From an uncultured Desulfovibrio sp. (GTDB lineage: Bacteria; Desulfobacterota; Desulfovibrionia; Desulfovibrionales; Desulfovibrionaceae), in NCBI GenBank assembly GCA_900547595.1, contig URHE01000114.1, positions 1-5,384 of the forward strand: 5,384 bases of DNA. Reading direction: 5' to 3'. Positions within the stretch are counted from its first letter, which is position 1; each line of letters begins with the position of its first letter. Below the pieces are notes generated by a model. It was not told where the DNA came from. It was given only the letters and a program-made list of their open reading frames with translations, and did no database searches. The position numbers and the translations under genes were made by a program. Of the stretch, positions 5,161 to 5,384 are shown piece by piece.

Positions 5161-5384
5161 GCTGGTCCGCTGCCTGGTCGCCCTGTGCTGCCTCAAGGTG
5201 GCAGCCCTGGGGCTGGCGTTTTTTGATGTGCCGCTGCCGCGCTGGCTCGGCTGGGGGGGGGCGGAACAGGCGTCCGTCATTCCCGATGCCGGGGAAAGCA
5301 GCCGCCGGCTGGAGGCGGCGCTGCTGGCCCAGAACGGCGGCGCCGACGCCGCCGCGGCCACCGGAGAGGGCGCCGCGCCGCAGG
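5117..5384 (+). CDS. MotE-like membrane-anchored flagellar protein, 5' part
   Basis: Incomplete at the right edge: 89 codons are visible and the frame is open. The product starts MTKSRHSATRLRLSRL, a short basic N-terminus. A hydrophobic segment follows at about residues 16-36 (LVRCLVALCCLKVAALGLAF), likely a signal anchor with the rest outside the membrane. An Ala/Gly/Glu-rich linker then contains LEAALLAQNGG. In many motile anaerobes and alphaproteobacteria a protein of this architecture (one transmembrane helix, linker, then coiled coil and MgtE-N-like domain), called MotE, follows or accompanies fliJ and acts in motor assembly. The diagnostic C-terminal domain lies outside the window, so the name is inferred from position and the N-terminal layout. 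The gene overlaps fliJ by 44 bases in the +1-shifted frame. A run of nine G (5253-5261) encodes W-G-G-A and could be slippery. Confidence 0.65.
   Translation, partial: MTKSRHSATRLRLSRLVRCLVALCCLKVAALGLAFFDVPLPRWLGWGGAEQASVIPDAGESSRRLEAALLAQNGGADAAAATGEGAAPQ
5253..5261 (+). repeat. G9 homopolymer within the motE-like gene
   Basis: Nine consecutive G fall in codons TGG GGG GGG GCG just after the transmembrane segment (about residues 46-49). A one-base change would shift the frame early in the protein. Such runs are known contingency loci in some bacteria and are also common places for sequencing error. Confidence 0.85.

Noticed and set aside
1..5384. Searched for CRISPR arrays, tRNA or rRNA genes, insertion sequences, integrases and toxin-antitoxin genes.
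   Set aside because: No regularly spaced repeats, cloverleaf structures, transposase motifs or mobile-element ends were seen; the window is almost fully explained by six ordinary genes.

Overview
This window is GC-rich, densely coding DNA. All recognisable genes lie on the + strand. The gene content suggests a motile anaerobe of the Desulfovibrio group (Desulfovibrionaceae): an archaeal/anaerobe-type indolepyruvate:ferredoxin oxidoreductase, a short CstA-family transporter, and a fliJ gene coupled to a MotE-like gene behind a sigma-54-type promoter. That assignment is an inference from gene content and composition; no 16S rRNA or other phylogenetic marker is present.

Layout. (1) Bases 1-1896 hold the 3' part of iorA (5' end outside the window) and a complete iorB, which together encode the two subunits of the enzyme that oxidises aryl-2-oxoacids to aryl-acyl-CoA with ferredoxin as acceptor. 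A textbook intrinsic terminator at 1909-1939 closes this unit. (2) Bases 1940-2100 form a promoter/leader region containing TG(T)nCCG near-tandem repeats, a TTGACA/CATAAT-like promoter, a 9-bp leader hairpin and a strong Shine-Dalgarno. It leads into a 478-aa CstA-family carbon-starvation transporter (2101-3537). (3) Bases 3538-3702 form an intergenic region with three consecutive GC hairpins, followed by thiD (3703-4509), the HMP/HMP-P kinase of thiamine synthesis. (4) Bases 4510-4725 carry a near-consensus sigma-54 promoter at 4595-4612. Downstream are fliJ (4726-5160) and, overlapping it by 44 bases in another frame, the start of a membrane-anchored MotE-like flagellar protein (5117 to the window end).

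How the parts relate. IorAB and the CstA-type transporter both suit use of peptides, amino acids or 2-oxoacids as carbon, but they are separated by a terminator and a new promoter, so this is thematic neighbourhood and not a single operon. ThiD contributes to supply of thiamine diphosphate, the cofactor IorA needs; that connection is biochemical only. The fliJ/motE-like pair begins a separate flagellar unit.

No wholly new multi-gene system is visible; the region is mostly ordinary housekeeping and flagellar DNA. The points most worth a second look are the degenerate ferredoxin domain of IorA (five of eight usual cluster cysteines), the sigma-54 promoter that also fixes the fliJ start, a G9 homopolymer near the start of the motE-like gene, and the structured leaders of cstA and thiD.
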